From CADCTB01 sp963768975 (GTDB lineage: Bacteria > Actinomycetota > Acidimicrobiia > Acidimicrobiales > AC-14): DNA of 64,000 nt. This document shows, piece after piece, positions 17,555 through 27,468 of this stretch. The DNA is taken from contig CAVYKB010000019.1 in NCBI GenBank assembly GCA_963768975.1, positions 186,001 through 250,000 of the forward strand. The letters are read 5' to 3'. A program made the translations under genes and the position numbers. Every line of letters starts with the position of its first letter. Within the stretch, counting starts at the first letter, position 1. The notes beneath the pieces were generated by a model. The model ran no database searches, was not told where the DNA came from, and saw nothing but the letters and a program-made list of their open reading frames with translations.

Positions 17555-18835
17555 TCAGGCGACGGCGATGTCGGGCGTCTCGTGGGCCTCGCCCGGCGCC
17601 AGCGCCTCTGCCCGCCGGCGGATCCGCACCCGCGACACCGCGGCCAGGGCGGCGGCCAGGCTGAGGGCGCCACCGATGGCCATGCCCACCCGCGGCCCCC
17701 AGGCCTCGGAGATCCACCCCATCACCGGGCCGCCCAGCGGCGTGCTGCCGGCGAATAGCAGCCCGTAGAGCGCCATGACCCGGCCCCGCATGGCGGCGTC
17801 GGAGTTGAGCTGCAGGGTGGTGTTCGCCGTGGCCATGAAGAGCATCATGGCCATGCCCACCCCGACCAGGAGGACGGCGGCCACCCAGGCGGTGGGGGCG
17901 ACGGCGGTGAGCAGGGTGAGCCCGCCGAAGGCCACGCCGGAGCCGACCAGCATGGAGCTGGTGGGCTTGGCCCGGCTGGCTGAGACGAGGGCGCCGGCCA
18001 GCGACCCGAACGACATGAGGGCGGTGAGGGCGCTGTACAGGCCGGCGCCGCCCCCGAAGGTGAACTTGGCCAGCAGGGGGAGCACGACGATGAAGTTGAA
18101 GCCGAACATCCCGAGCACGCCCACGAGCAGCAGCGTGGACCGCAGCGTGGGGTTGTGCCAGGCGTACAGGAAGCCGGCCCGCACCTCACCCTTCTGGCGG
18201 CGCGCCGGCTCCCGGCGGAACAGGTCCTCGGTGCGCATCATCATCAGGGCGGCGATCACGGGGAGGAATGACAGGGCGTTGGCGAGGAACGCCGGCGCCA
18301 AGCCCAGGGTGGCGATGGTGACGCCAGCGGCGGTGGGACCGAGGATGCGCCCGGTGTTGAACATGGCGCTGTTGAGGCCGACGGCGTTCGGGACCTCGTC
18401 GGGCCCCACCATCTCGATCACGAAGGCCTGCCGGGTCGGCATGTCGACCATGAACACGATGCCCAGGGCGAACGCCAGCACGTAGACCATCCACAGCTCC
18501 ACCGTGTCGGTGGCCACCAGGCCGTAGAGGATGAGGGCGAGGAGGCCGCCGGCTATCTGCATGGCGATCAGCAGCTTGCGCTTGTCGGAGCGGTCGGCCA
18601 GCAGGCCGCCCCACATCCCGAACAGCAGCATGGGGAGGAACTGGAGGGCGACGGTGACCCCGAGGGCCACGCCGCTGTCGGTGATCTTCAGGACCAGCCA
18701 GCTCTGGGCCACGGTCTGCATCCACGTGCCGGTGACCGAGATGAGCTGGCCGATGAAGAAGAGCCGATAGTTGCGGATGTGGAGGGAGCGGAAGGTGCGG
18801 GCGCGGACGGCCCGCAGGTCAGCGGACCGGATCAC
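17555..18835 (-). CDS. MFS transporter, EntS-like exporter
   Basis: A 426-residue major facilitator protein with about twelve helices. The N-terminus reads FRSLHIRNYRLFFIGQLISV and the loop between helices 2 and 3 is GGLLADRSDKRKLL, features of the MFS_3 (enterobactin-exporter-like) subgroup, usually efflux pumps for siderophores or drugs. The cytoplasmic C-terminus is Arg-rich. A MarR-family regulator gene lies 61 bases upstream on the same strand, so this is a typical regulator-pump pair in which the regulator probably represses both genes until the pumped compound binds. The substrate is unknown. Confidence 0.85.
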   Translation of the reverse strand: MIRSADLRAVRARTFRSLHIRNYRLFFIGQLISVTGTWMQTVAQSWLVLKITDSGVALGVTVALQFLPMLLFGMWGGLLADRSDKRKLLIAMQIAGGLLALILYGLVATDTVELWMVYVLAFALGIVFMVDMPTRQAFVIEMVGPDEVPNAVGLNSAMFNTGRILGPTAAGVTIATLGLAPAFLANALSFLPVIAALMMMRTEDLFRREPARRQKGEVRAGFLYAWHNPTLRSTLLLVGVLGMFGFNFIVVLPLLAKFTFGGGAGLYSALTALMSFGSLAGALVSASRAKPTSSMLVGSGVAFGGLTLLTAVAPTAWVAAVLLVGVGMAMMLFMATANTTLQLNSDAAMRGRVMALYGLLFAGSTPLGGPVMGWISEAWGPRVGMAIGGALSLAAALAAVSRVRIRRRAEALAPGEAHETPDIAVA

Positions 18836-18896
18836 CGGTCCACCGCCCTTCGGCGGTGCCCCGGTGAGTGCCAGCCGGAGCGGCCTCCCGGGCCGC

Positions 18897-19340
18897 TCAT
18901 CGGTCTTCCAGGATCCTCTCCAGGACCTCGGCGGCCTGCTCGAGCACGATGCGGTCCTGCTCCGACAGGGTGCGGAGGCGCTGGGCCAGGTAGGCGTCCT
19001 TCTGCTGGCGGCTGTCCTCGAGGAAGGTGAGGCCGGGGCCGGTGGCCTCCACCCGGGCCACCCGCCGGTCGCTTTGGTCGACGGTGCGGCTCACCAGTCC
19101 CTGCTCCTCGAGGCAGGCCACGATCTTGGTCATGGTCGGCGGCTTGACCCGCTCGACGCTTGACAGCTCGCCCAGGGTCAGAGGACCCAGGCGCTCGACG
19201 CTTGCCAGCGTGGCCAGCTGGGAAGGAGACAGCTCGCCGGGCAGCTGCGTCCGCAGGCGCCGGGCCAGCCGGGTGACGGCCAGGCGGAGCCGGGACGCCA
19301 GTTCGGTGTCCGATACGGAGGGCGGCGAGAGCGGGCTCAT
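18897..19340 (-). CDS. MarR-family transcriptional regulator
   Basis: A 147-residue regulator with the MarR winged-helix layout: a dimerisation helix at the N-terminus, LSPSQLATLASVERLGPLTLGELS and VKPPTMTKIVACLEEQGLVSR as helix-turn-helix, then the wing DQSDRRVARVEATGPGL and C-terminal dimer helices. The DQSDRR wing is diagnostic. It precedes the MFS exporter on the same strand and probably represses its own operon. A promoter with an 8-bp palindrome over the -10 box lies directly upstream of its ATG (19350-19378). Confidence 0.9.
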   Translation of the reverse strand: MSPLSPPSVSDTELASRLRLAVTRLARRLRTQLPGELSPSQLATLASVERLGPLTLGELSSVERVKPPTMTKIVACLEEQGLVSRTVDQSDRRVARVEATGPGLTFLEDSRQQKDAYLAQRLRTLSEQDRIVLEQAAEVLERILEDR

Positions 19341-19349
19341 TGGTTTCCT

Positions 19350-19378
19350 AAACTAATTAGCTCGGTGAAGTATTTCAA
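19350..19378 (-). promoter_or_regulatory. Promoter and likely operator of the marR-MFS operon
   Basis: On the minus strand TTGAAA (19378-19373) and TAGTTT (19355-19350) are separated by exactly 17 bases, a good sigma-70-type promoter. The perfect palindrome CTAATTAG (19353-19360) overlaps the -10 box, where MarR repressors usually bind. The -10 ends only about 10 bases from the ATG, so the transcript would be leaderless or nearly so. The stretch is clearly AT-richer than its surroundings. Confidence 0.55.
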
Positions 19379-19396
19379 CCCGATAAAGATCTGCCC

Positions 19397-19684
19397 GTGG
19401 CGGCGCTGTCCGACGAGGAGATCCGGGCCGAACTGGCCGGCGTGCCCGGCTGGGAGGCCGGCGCCGGCGAGATCAGCCGCGAGTACGAGCTTGACTCCTT
19501 CGCCGGCGCCATCGCCTTCGTCGTCCGCCTCTCCTACGCGGCCGAGGCCGCCGACCACCACCCGGACCTCGACATCCGCTACAGCAAGGTTCGGGTCACC
19601 CTGAGCACCCATAGCGAGGGCGGGGTGACGGGCAAGGACCTCGACCTGGCCCGGGCCATCGAGGGTTTCGCCCCGCCGCAGTAG
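19397..19684 (+). CDS. 4a-hydroxytetrahydrobiopterin dehydratase
   Basis: A 95-residue pterin-4a-carbinolamine dehydratase, which regenerates the pterin cofactor after aromatic hydroxylation. The active-site signature AADHHPDLDIRYSKVRVTL (about residues 50-68) carries the catalytic His pair and is followed by THSEGGVTGKDLDLA, the canonical C-terminal helix. Length and fold are standard. It starts with GTG and is transcribed away from marR. No aromatic amino-acid hydroxylase gene is nearby, so the protein may serve a distant partner or act as a general pterin-binding protein, as in many bacteria. Confidence 0.9.
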   Translation: MAALSDEEIRAELAGVPGWEAGAGEISREYELDSFAGAIAFVVRLSYAAEAADHHPDLDIRYSKVRVTLSTHSEGGVTGKDLDLARAIEGFAPPQ

Positions 19685-19695
19685 CGTCCTCGACC

Positions 19696-20232
19696 ATGCC
19701 CCTCATCACCGGAATCGTCGGCCCCGTACCCGAGGGGCGCGACCCCGAGGAATACGACAAGCTGCGCCGGCGGGTGATGTGGACGATGCCTTCCGGACTG
19801 TTCGTCATCGGCAGCCGGGCCGGCGAGCGCCGCAACGCCATGACCGCCAACTGGGTCTCCCAGGTGAGCTCGGATCCCAAGCTGGTGGCCGTGGCGGTGG
19901 AGAAGGAGGCCTTCACCCACGAGCTCATCACCGAGGCTGGCGTCTTCAGCGTCAACATCGTGGACCGGGAGGACCGGGCGATCGTCCGCAAGTTCACCAA
20001 GCCGGTGGAGGTCGAAGGCAACATGCTCAACGGCTTCCCGTACCACGACGGCCCCACCGGCGCCCCCGTCCTCGACCAGGCGGTCGCCTGGCTCGACTGC
20101 CGGGTCCACCGCGCCGTGGACCTGGGCGCACACACCCTGTTCGTCGGCGAGGTGGTCGACGCCGGCTTCCAGAAGCCCGAGGACACCCCGGTCCTGCGGA
20201 TGGAGGACACCCGGCTCAACTACGGGGGGTGA
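19696..20232 (+). CDS. Flavin reductase-like domain protein
   Basis: A 178-residue protein of the flavin reductase-like (FMN-binding split barrel) family. Typical elements are the strand TMPSGLFVIGSR, the FMN contact AMTANWVSQVSSDPKLVAVAV, FSVNIV and the HTLFVGEVVDA strand near the end. Such proteins reduce FMN/FAD with NAD(P)H for a partner monooxygenase or act as stand-alone flavoproteins. It begins 12 bases after the dehydratase gene and its stop overlaps the next start, so it is part of a small operon of unrelated-looking enzymes. The partner is unknown. Confidence 0.85.
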   Translation: MPLITGIVGPVPEGRDPEEYDKLRRRVMWTMPSGLFVIGSRAGERRNAMTANWVSQVSSDPKLVAVAVEKEAFTHELITEAGVFSVNIVDREDRAIVRKFTKPVEVEGNMLNGFPYHDGPTGAPVLDQAVAWLDCRVHRAVDLGAHTLFVGEVVDAGFQKPEDTPVLRMEDTRLNYGG

Positions 20233-21038
20233 GGCTCGCCAGTTTCAACGTCCTGCACGGGCGGTCGCTGGCCGACGGGCAGGTGTCGACCGAGCGCCTG
20301 GTTGCGGCCTGCGCCTCGTTGGAAGCCGACGTGCTGGCCCTCCAGGAGATCGACCGCAACCAGGCCCGCTCGGGGGGCGTCGACCAGACCCGGGCGGTGG
20401 CCGAGGGCATGGGCGCCGCGGCTTGGCGGTTCGAGCCGGCGCTGATCGGCGAGCCGGGGGCCACCTGGCGGGCCGCCGAGCCTGAGGACGACCCCGCCTC
20501 GACGGAAACAGGCTCTGCTGGTTTGGCCGGGCAGCAGCCGGGCTATGGCGTCGGCCTGGTGTCGAAGCTGCCGGTCCGCGCCTGGCACGTCGTGCGGCTC
20601 CGGGCGGCCAAGGTGCGGGCGCCGGTGGCGGTCCCCGGGGGGCGGGGCCGCTTCATCCTCCTGCCCGACGAGCCCCGGGTGGCGCTGGCCGCCGAGGTCG
20701 TCACCGCCGGCGGGCCTCTCGTCGTGGCCACCACCCACCTGTCGTTCGTGCCCGGCTGGAACCTGGTGCAACTGCGCAAGGTCACCGGCGCCCTCGCCGC
20801 CCTCGAGCTCCCGTGCGTCCTCCTGGGCGACCTCAACTTCCCCGGATCCCTGCCCGGTCGGATCGCCGGCTGGCGGTCCCTGGCCCAGGTCCGCACCTTC
20901 CCCGGCGCCAAGCCCTCGATGCAGATCGACCACGCCCTCGGCCACGGGTCACTGCCGGCCGTCGCCGGCGCCAGCGCCCGTGAGCTGCCCCTTTCGGACC
21001 ACCGCGCCCTGGTCCTCGAACTGGTGGCGTCCGTCTAA
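20229..21038 (+). CDS. Endonuclease/exonuclease/phosphatase family protein
   Basis: A 269-residue EEP-fold metal-dependent hydrolase. It shows the family landmarks in order: RLASFNVLHG at the start, the metal-binding Glu in DVLALQEIDRN (about 33-43), the strand VVATTHLSF, GDLNFPG (Asp and Asn ligands) and the terminal SDHRALVLEL with the catalytic Asp-His pair. There is no signal peptide. The GTG start at 20229 overlaps the TGA of the flavin reductase gene (GTGA). The substrate could be nucleic acid, an inositol phosphate or a phospholipid; the sequence does not decide. Confidence 0.88.
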   Translation: MRLASFNVLHGRSLADGQVSTERLVAACASLEADVLALQEIDRNQARSGGVDQTRAVAEGMGAAAWRFEPALIGEPGATWRAAEPEDDPASTETGSAGLAGQQPGYGVGLVSKLPVRAWHVVRLRAAKVRAPVAVPGGRGRFILLPDEPRVALAAEVVTAGGPLVVATTHLSFVPGWNLVQLRKVTGALAALELPCVLLGDLNFPGSLPGRIAGWRSLAQVRTFPGAKPSMQIDHALGHGSLPAVAGASARELPLSDHRALVLELVASV

Positions 21039-21047
21039 CGTGGCTCG

Positions 21048-21560
21048 ATGGCCCTGCAACCCCTCAGCAACGCCGGCTGGGGGTTCGAGACCAACTGCTT
21101 CGTGTGCGAGCCCTCGAACCCGCATGGCCTGCGGGTCCCGTACTTCCTCGACGACGAAGCCGCCATCGTGGTCGCCGAGTTCACCCTGGGCGTCGAGCAC
21201 TCCGGCGCCCCCCACTACATCCATGGCGGGGTGCTGCTCGCCATCCTCGACGAGGCCATGGCGTGGGCGGCCATTGCCATCGGCGGGCGGTTCGCCGTCG
21301 TGCAGTCCACTGCCACCACCTTCGACCGCCCGGTGCGCATCGACGAACCCCACCACGTCGAGGCGTCGATCCACTCTCGCACCGACACCGCGGTGACGGC
21401 CCGGGCCGCGGTCACCGATGCCGGCGGCCGTCGCTGCGCCCGGGCCCGGGCCCGCCTGGTGGTGCTCTCCACCGCGGTGGCCGGCGCCGCCATCGGCCCG
21501 GTGACCGGGGCCGACATCCGCTACCTCCGCTCCGTCCCTCCCGAGGAGAACCAAGAATGA
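21048..21560 (+). CDS. PaaI-type hotdog-fold thioesterase
   Basis: A 170-residue acyl-CoA thioesterase of the PaaI/4HBT type. The hotdog helix is YIHGGVLLAILDEAMAWAA, with the HGG turn and the Asp/Glu that act in catalysis, and the following strands contain TATTFDRPVRI. A Cys-x2-Cys element at the N-terminus (NCFVCEPSNPHGLRV) is typical of this subgroup, where it precedes the first strand. Its stop overlaps the ATG of the rhodanese gene. The acyl substrate cannot be predicted. Confidence 0.88.
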   Translation: MALQPLSNAGWGFETNCFVCEPSNPHGLRVPYFLDDEAAIVVAEFTLGVEHSGAPHYIHGGVLLAILDEAMAWAAIAIGGRFAVVQSTATTFDRPVRIDEPHHVEASIHSRTDTAVTARAAVTDAGGRRCARARARLVVLSTAVAGAAIGPVTGADIRYLRSVPPEENQE

Positions 21561-21883
21561 GCGCCCCCATGATCAGCATCGACGAACTGGCGGCGGCCCG
21601 TGCCGCCGGCCCGGTTGCGTTGGTGGACGTGCGCCAGCCCGAGGAGTACGAAGCGGCCCACGTCCCGGGGGCCAAGCTGATCCCGCTGGCCGACGTGGTG
21701 GCCCGCACCGGCGAGATCCCCAAGCAGGGCCCGGTCTACGTCATCTGCCACACCGGGCCCCGCAGCCAGCGGGCGGCGGACTACTACCGCAACCTCGGCA
21801 TCGAGGCCTACAACGTCGACGGCGGCACCCAGGCGTGGGCCGAGGCCGGCCTGGAGGTTACTCAGGGGCCCCTGCCCGGCTGA
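21557..21883 (+). CDS. Rhodanese-like sulfurtransferase domain protein
   Basis: A single-domain, 108-residue rhodanese. It has LVDVRQPEEYEAAHVPGAKLIPL and the active-site loop beginning with the catalytic Cys in VICHTGPRSQRAA (about residues 68-80), followed by NVDGGTQAWAEAG. Such small rhodaneses move sulfane sulfur between thiols and acceptors. The ATG overlaps the thioesterase stop and a gaggaga ribosome site precedes it. The gene ends the + strand cluster and converges on the surface-protein gene. Confidence 0.93.
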   Translation: MSAPMISIDELAAARAAGPVALVDVRQPEEYEAAHVPGAKLIPLADVVARTGEIPKQGPVYVICHTGPRSQRAADYYRNLGIEAYNVDGGTQAWAEAGLEVTQGPLPG

Positions 21884-21944
21884 GAAGTCCGTTTCGCCGC
21901 CGCGGGCACCTACGAGCGGTCCGTCGCCTGATCCTCGCCCTCGG

Positions 21945-23576
<1,632 letters not shown>

Positions 23577-23630
23577 CCCGCTCCTTCCCGCTCGGCTTCA
23601 AGGGTAGCCCGCAAGGAGGGCGCCGGCCTG

Positions 23631-24878
23631 TTACACCAGGAAGCGGAAAGCCGGGGAGCCGGCCGACAGGCGCTCGATGTGGATGCCGCTGGCGTCCATC
23701 CGGGCCAGCAGGGGGCCCAGGTCTTCCTTGGCCGCCAACTCGATTCCCACCAGCGCCGGCCCGATCTCCCGGTTGTTCTTCTTGACGTACTCGAACAGGG
23801 TGATGTCGTCACCGGGGCCGAGGACGTTGTCGAGGAACCCGCGCAGGGCGCCGGGCTCCTGGGGGAACTCGACGAGGAAGTAGTGCTTCAGGCCCTCGTG
23901 GACCAAGGAGCGCTCGACGACCTCGCCGTAGCGGCTGACGTCGTTGTTGCCGCCGGAGAGGACGCAGACGACCGTCGCCCCGCTGGGTACCTCCAGCCCC
24001 CCGGCCAGGGCGGCGACGGCCAGGGCGCCGGCGGGCTCGGCGATGATCCCGTCACGCTGGTAGAGCTGGAGCATGGTGGTGCACACGCCGCCCTCGGGCA
24101 CCGTCATCACCTCGTCGACCAGCTTCTGGATGAGCTCGAAGGTGTAGGCGCCGGCCCGGCGGACGGCGGCGCCGTCCACGAAGCTGTCGATGGAGTCCAG
24201 GGTGACCGGCCCGCCGGCGTCGAGCGCGGCGCGCATGCTGGCCGCTCCCGCCGGCTCCGCGCCCACCACCCGGGGCCGGGGCACGAGGCCGGCGACGGCG
24301 GCGGCCATGCCGGCCAACAGCCCACCGCCACCCACGGGGATGACGAGGAGGTCGGGTGGCCGGCCGAGCTGGTCGACGATCTCCAGGGCCACCGTGCCCT
24401 GGCCGGCGATCACCCGGGGCTCGTCGAACGGGGGGACCAGGACGGCGCCTTCCTTGGCCGCCAGCAGGCTGGCGAACTCATGGGCGTCGTCGTAGGTGTG
24501 GCCCTCGACGACGATGGTCGTCAGCGGCCCGCCCAGGGCGGCGATCTGCTCCCGCTTCTGGCGCGGCGTCGTGCGGGGGAGCACCACCCGGCAGGGGACT
24601 CCCATGCGCCGGCAGGTGTAGGCCACGCCCTGCCCGTGGTTGCCGGCGCTGGCACAGACCACCCCTCCGGCCCGCTCCTCCTCGCTGAGCGAGGCGATGA
24701 AGTTGTAGGCGCCCCGGAGCTTGTAGGACCGCACCGGCTGGAGGTCCTCCCGCTTCAGCCAGACCTCGGCCCCGTACTGCTCCGACAGCCGCTCGTTGCG
24801 CTCCAGCGGGGTCCGGGCCACGACGTCACGCAGCCGCTCGGCCGCAGCCCTGACGTCGTCCTCGGTCATGGGCACCAT
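23631..24878 (-). CDS. ilvA: Threonine ammonia-lyase (threonine dehydratase)
   Basis: A PLP enzyme converting threonine to 2-oxobutanoate for isoleucine synthesis. The 415-residue protein has the PLP lysine in SYKLRGAYN (Lys53), the CASAGNHGQGVAY phosphate/substrate loop, PVGGGGLLAG (about 185-196), and VLSGGNND. A single C-terminal ACT-like domain (HYFLVEFPQEPGALRGF) places it in the shorter form with one regulatory domain. The ATG at 24878 is followed by another at 24869; either could be used. It starts two bases after the stop of the GH13 gene upstream, and so is probably co-transcribed with it, although the two functions are unrelated. Confidence 0.93.
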   Translation of the reverse strand: MVPMTEDDVRAAAERLRDVVARTPLERNERLSEQYGAEVWLKREDLQPVRSYKLRGAYNFIASLSEEERAGGVVCASAGNHGQGVAYTCRRMGVPCRVVLPRTTPRQKREQIAALGGPLTTIVVEGHTYDDAHEFASLLAAKEGAVLVPPFDEPRVIAGQGTVALEIVDQLGRPPDLLVIPVGGGGLLAGMAAAVAGLVPRPRVVGAEPAGAASMRAALDAGGPVTLDSIDSFVDGAAVRRAGAYTFELIQKLVDEVMTVPEGGVCTTMLQLYQRDGIIAEPAGALAVAALAGGLEVPSGATVVCVLSGGNNDVSRYGEVVERSLVHEGLKHYFLVEFPQEPGALRGFLDNVLGPGDDITLFEYVKKNNREIGPALVGIELAAKEDLGPLLARMDASGIHIERLSAGSPAFRFLV

Positions 24879-24880
24879 TC

Positions 24881-26410
24881 CTACTCGACGGGCGTCAGGA
24901 CCACCGCCGCATTGCCGGGCAGCCGGCTGCGGAACACCTCACCCTCAACCAGACCATCGCTGTCGACCTCGACCCGCCACCTCTCCTCGAGGTGCACGTC
25001 GGCCGGCTCGGCCGTGAAGTTCACCACCACCGCCCGCCGGTCGTCGCCCTGCCGGCGCTCGTAGGCCAGCACGCCGGCCGGCGCCCCCAGCGCGGTCCAC
25101 GACCCGGTGGCCAGGGCTGGGCTGGCCCGGCGGGCGGCGAGCAGCCGCCGGTAGAGATGCAGGATCGACGACTCCTGGTCCGCAAGGGCGGCGACGTTGC
25201 GCGTCTGCGGCTCGGGCGACCACGGCAGCCACGGCTCGTCGCCGGCCCAGCCGTGGCCCGGCGAGCGGTCCCAGGGCATGGGGGACCGGCACCCGTCCCG
25301 CCCGCCGGGGTCGACCACCCGCTCGGGCGGCACGGCGGCGTCCTCCAGGCCCAGCTCCTCGCCGTAGTAGGCGAACGGCGCGCCGCGGAGGGTGAGAAGG
25401 AGGACCGCAGCGGCCCGGGCCCGGCGCTCGGAGCCGCCGTAGCGGGTGCGGTGGCGGGGGTTGTCGTGGTTCGACAGGGTCCACGTGGGCCAGGCGCCCC
25501 GGGCGCCGAACTCCGCCTCGACCTCCTCGATGCACGCCCGCCAGGCGCCGGCGTCCCAGGGCGCGTAGAGGGAGGTGAAGTCGAAGGCCAGGTGCAGCTC
25601 GTCGCCGGCGCCGACGTAGCCGGCCACCGTGCGGGTCGACAGGAGGTACACCTCGCCCACCAGGACCCGGTCGGGCTGGTAGGCGTCGGCCAGCCGGCGC
25701 AGGCCCCGCAACACCTCGTGGGTGTCGGCGCAGTCGTTGACCGCGGCGTGGGGGAGGACCTGTCCCGGCGGGTCGTCGGGCCACGAAGTGTCCTTGGTCA
25801 GGCCCTGGACCACGTCGATGCGGAAGCCGTCGACCCCCCGGTCCAGCCAGAAGCGCAGCGTCTCGTGCATGGCCTCGGCCAGCTCAGGGTTCCGCCAGTT
25901 GACGTCGGGTTGGGTGGGAAGGAACAGGTGGAGGTACCACTGGCCGGTGGCGTCGTCCCAGGTCCAGGTGTCGCCGCCGAACGCCGCCTTCCAGTTGTTC
26001 GGCTTCACCCCGGGGTCCCCGTCGACCCACAGGTACCAGTCGCGCTTCGCGCTGTCCCGGCTCGACCTTGCCTCTCTGAACCACGGGTGCTGGTCCGAGG
26101 TGTGGTTGGGGACCCAGTCGACGATCACCCGGATCCCCCGCCCGTGGGCCTCGGCGACCACCCGGTCGAAGTCCTCGAGCGTGCCGAACAGGGGATCGAC
26201 GTCGCAGTAGTCGCTGACGTCGTAGCCGAAGTCGGTCATGGGCGACCGGTAGAACGGGCAGATCCAGATGGCGTCGACCCCGAGCCACTGCAGGTGGTCG
26301 AGGCGGCCCCGCAGGCCCTCGAGGTCGCCGACCCCGTCACCGTCGGAGTCCGCGAAGGACCGGGGGTACACCTGGTAGAAGACGGCGGACTTCCACCACG
26401 GGTCGGCCAT
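24881..26410 (-). CDS. GH13 alpha-glucosidase
   Basis: A 509-residue glycoside hydrolase family 13 enzyme, most like alpha-glucosidases and oligo-1,6-glucosidases. It begins WWKSAVFYQVYPRSFADSDG with the GDGVGDLEG loop typical of this subgroup. Conserved regions give the catalytic triad: nucleophile Asp199 (GFRIDVVQG), acid/base Glu253 (VLVGEVYL) and stabiliser Asp316 (LSNHDNPRH). Region I is DWVPNHTS. There is no signal peptide, so it hydrolyses malto- or isomalto-oligosaccharides inside the cell. The C-terminal beta domain is complete. Confidence 0.92.
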   Translation of the reverse strand: MADPWWKSAVFYQVYPRSFADSDGDGVGDLEGLRGRLDHLQWLGVDAIWICPFYRSPMTDFGYDVSDYCDVDPLFGTLEDFDRVVAEAHGRGIRVIVDWVPNHTSDQHPWFREARSSRDSAKRDWYLWVDGDPGVKPNNWKAAFGGDTWTWDDATGQWYLHLFLPTQPDVNWRNPELAEAMHETLRFWLDRGVDGFRIDVVQGLTKDTSWPDDPPGQVLPHAAVNDCADTHEVLRGLRRLADAYQPDRVLVGEVYLLSTRTVAGYVGAGDELHLAFDFTSLYAPWDAGAWRACIEEVEAEFGARGAWPTWTLSNHDNPRHRTRYGGSERRARAAAVLLLTLRGAPFAYYGEELGLEDAAVPPERVVDPGGRDGCRSPMPWDRSPGHGWAGDEPWLPWSPEPQTRNVAALADQESSILHLYRRLLAARRASPALATGSWTALGAPAGVLAYERRQGDDRRAVVVNFTAEPADVHLEERWRVEVDSDGLVEGEVFRSRLPGNAAVVLTPVE

Positions 26411-26444
26411 GGCCGGCGATGGTAGGCGCGGCCGGCGCCGGCCC

Positions 26445-26825
26445 TCAGGAGATGACGAAGACCTCGTGCAGCCCGGTGATCTCCAGCACCTTGCGGGTGC
26501 TGGGCGACGGCGAGCGCAGGGCCATCTCTCCGCCTTGCTGGCGGACCCGCTTCAGGCAGGTGATGAGGACCGAGAGCCCGGTGGAGTCGATGAAGCCCAG
26601 TTGGCTGAGGTCGACGACGATCTCCGAGCCCCCGCCGTCGGTCAGGCGCAGCAGCTCCTCCCGGAGCTGGGGCGCGGTCGACATGTCGAGCTCGCCGAGC
26701 AGGTGGATCTCGTACTTCCGGTCTGCTCCGGAGACTGAGACCTGGAGCTCGCCGGGATTGACCGCCACCGGCCGATCACCGCGCTCGGCTGCGCCCGAGC
26801 TGAACATTGGCACCCCGCTCCCCAC
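26445..26825 (-). CDS. STAS-domain anti-sigma factor antagonist
   Basis: A 126-residue protein of the SpoIIAA/RsbV type. The STAS core includes EIHLLGELDMSTAPQLREEL and the phosphorylation loop FIDSTGLSVL with Ser81 as the expected kinase target. An N-terminal extension of about 25 residues precedes the core. These proteins bind anti-sigma kinases when unphosphorylated and thereby free an alternative sigma factor. No kinase or phosphatase partner lies next to it. The 77 bases upstream are AT-richer and likely hold its promoter. Confidence 0.9.
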   Translation of the reverse strand: MGSGVPMFSSGAAERGDRPVAVNPGELQVSVSGADRKYEIHLLGELDMSTAPQLREELLRLTDGGGSEIVVDLSQLGFIDSTGLSVLITCLKRVRQQGGEMALRSPSPSTRKVLEITGLHEVFVIS

Positions 26826-26902
26826 ATTGACGAATCAAGCGGGCTGGCTGCTCAACCTATGGTCAAATACTCCCACAAACTCTGAAATCCGACAACGAAT
26901 CT

Positions 26903-27142
26903 TCAGGAGCCGGCGGGCTCGGACGGGGGACGGAGGTCCACCCGCAGGACGAGGACACCGTCCTCCAGGGTGCCGCTGGCGTCGCCCAGCATGGCGAAGT
27001 CCTGGTAGTCGAGCTGCATCCGCTCGACGAACCGCCGGCGGTCGGCACCCTCCAACGGGGGAACCCCCCGGCTGCGCACCGCCTTGGCCCGCTCCTTGAA
27101 ACGGGTGACCATGGCGTCGACGTCGAACTCTGCTTCAGCCAT
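26903..27142 (-). CDS. Small conserved-looking acidic/basic protein
   Basis: A 79-residue protein from ATG 27142 (gcgggg upstream). It has a charged helix FKERAKAVRSRGVPPLEG, then DRRRFVERMQLDYQDFAMLG and a short beta-strand pair (GTLEDGVLVLRVDLRPP). The alternation and codon use look like a real gene, and I think of it as a small actinobacterial family, but I cannot name it. There is no signal peptide or metal site. A longer version from 27274 would overlap the divergent small gene and is less likely. Confidence 0.6.
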   Translation of the reverse strand: MAEAEFDVDAMVTRFKERAKAVRSRGVPPLEGADRRRFVERMQLDYQDFAMLGDASGTLEDGVLVLRVDLRPPSEPAGS

Positions 27143-27218
27143 CCCCGCAACGCTAGTCAGTGCGGCACCTGTAGAGTGGCGTCGCACGGTCGGCAGGACG
27201 AGTTCGGGAGCACCCAGC

Positions 27219-27401
27219 GTGAAGAAGGGACGGCACCGGCGCTTCGAGGAGGCACGCGCCCTCAAGCGCAGCACAGAGCCCAGGGTCGAGCCCTGCCCGG
27301 AGTGCGGCGCCGTCCCCGGCGATGAGCACGCATCCTGGTGCCTCTACGAGGAGGCCGAGGACGACGGCGACGACGGCGAGGAGGAAGCGCCGCTCCCCTA
27401 G
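27219..27401 (+). CDS. Small zinc-knuckle-like protein
   Basis: A 60-residue protein from GTG 27219. A basic N-terminus (KKGRHRRFEEARALKR) is followed by CPECGAVPGDEHASWC, a Cys-x2-Cys-x7-His-x3-Cys arrangement that could bind one zinc ion, and a very acidic tail (EAEDDGDDGEEEA). The fold and function are unknown; nucleic-acid or protein binding is plausible from charge and metal motif. It is transcribed away from the previous small gene. Confidence 0.6.
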   Translation: MKKGRHRRFEEARALKRSTEPRVEPCPECGAVPGDEHASWCLYEEAEDDGDDGEEEAPLP

Positions 27402-27468
27402 GTGCCTCGAACACCTATTGGCCGGCGCCGCGGCGTAACCCAGAATGGCCCCCGACAAGGGAGATGCC

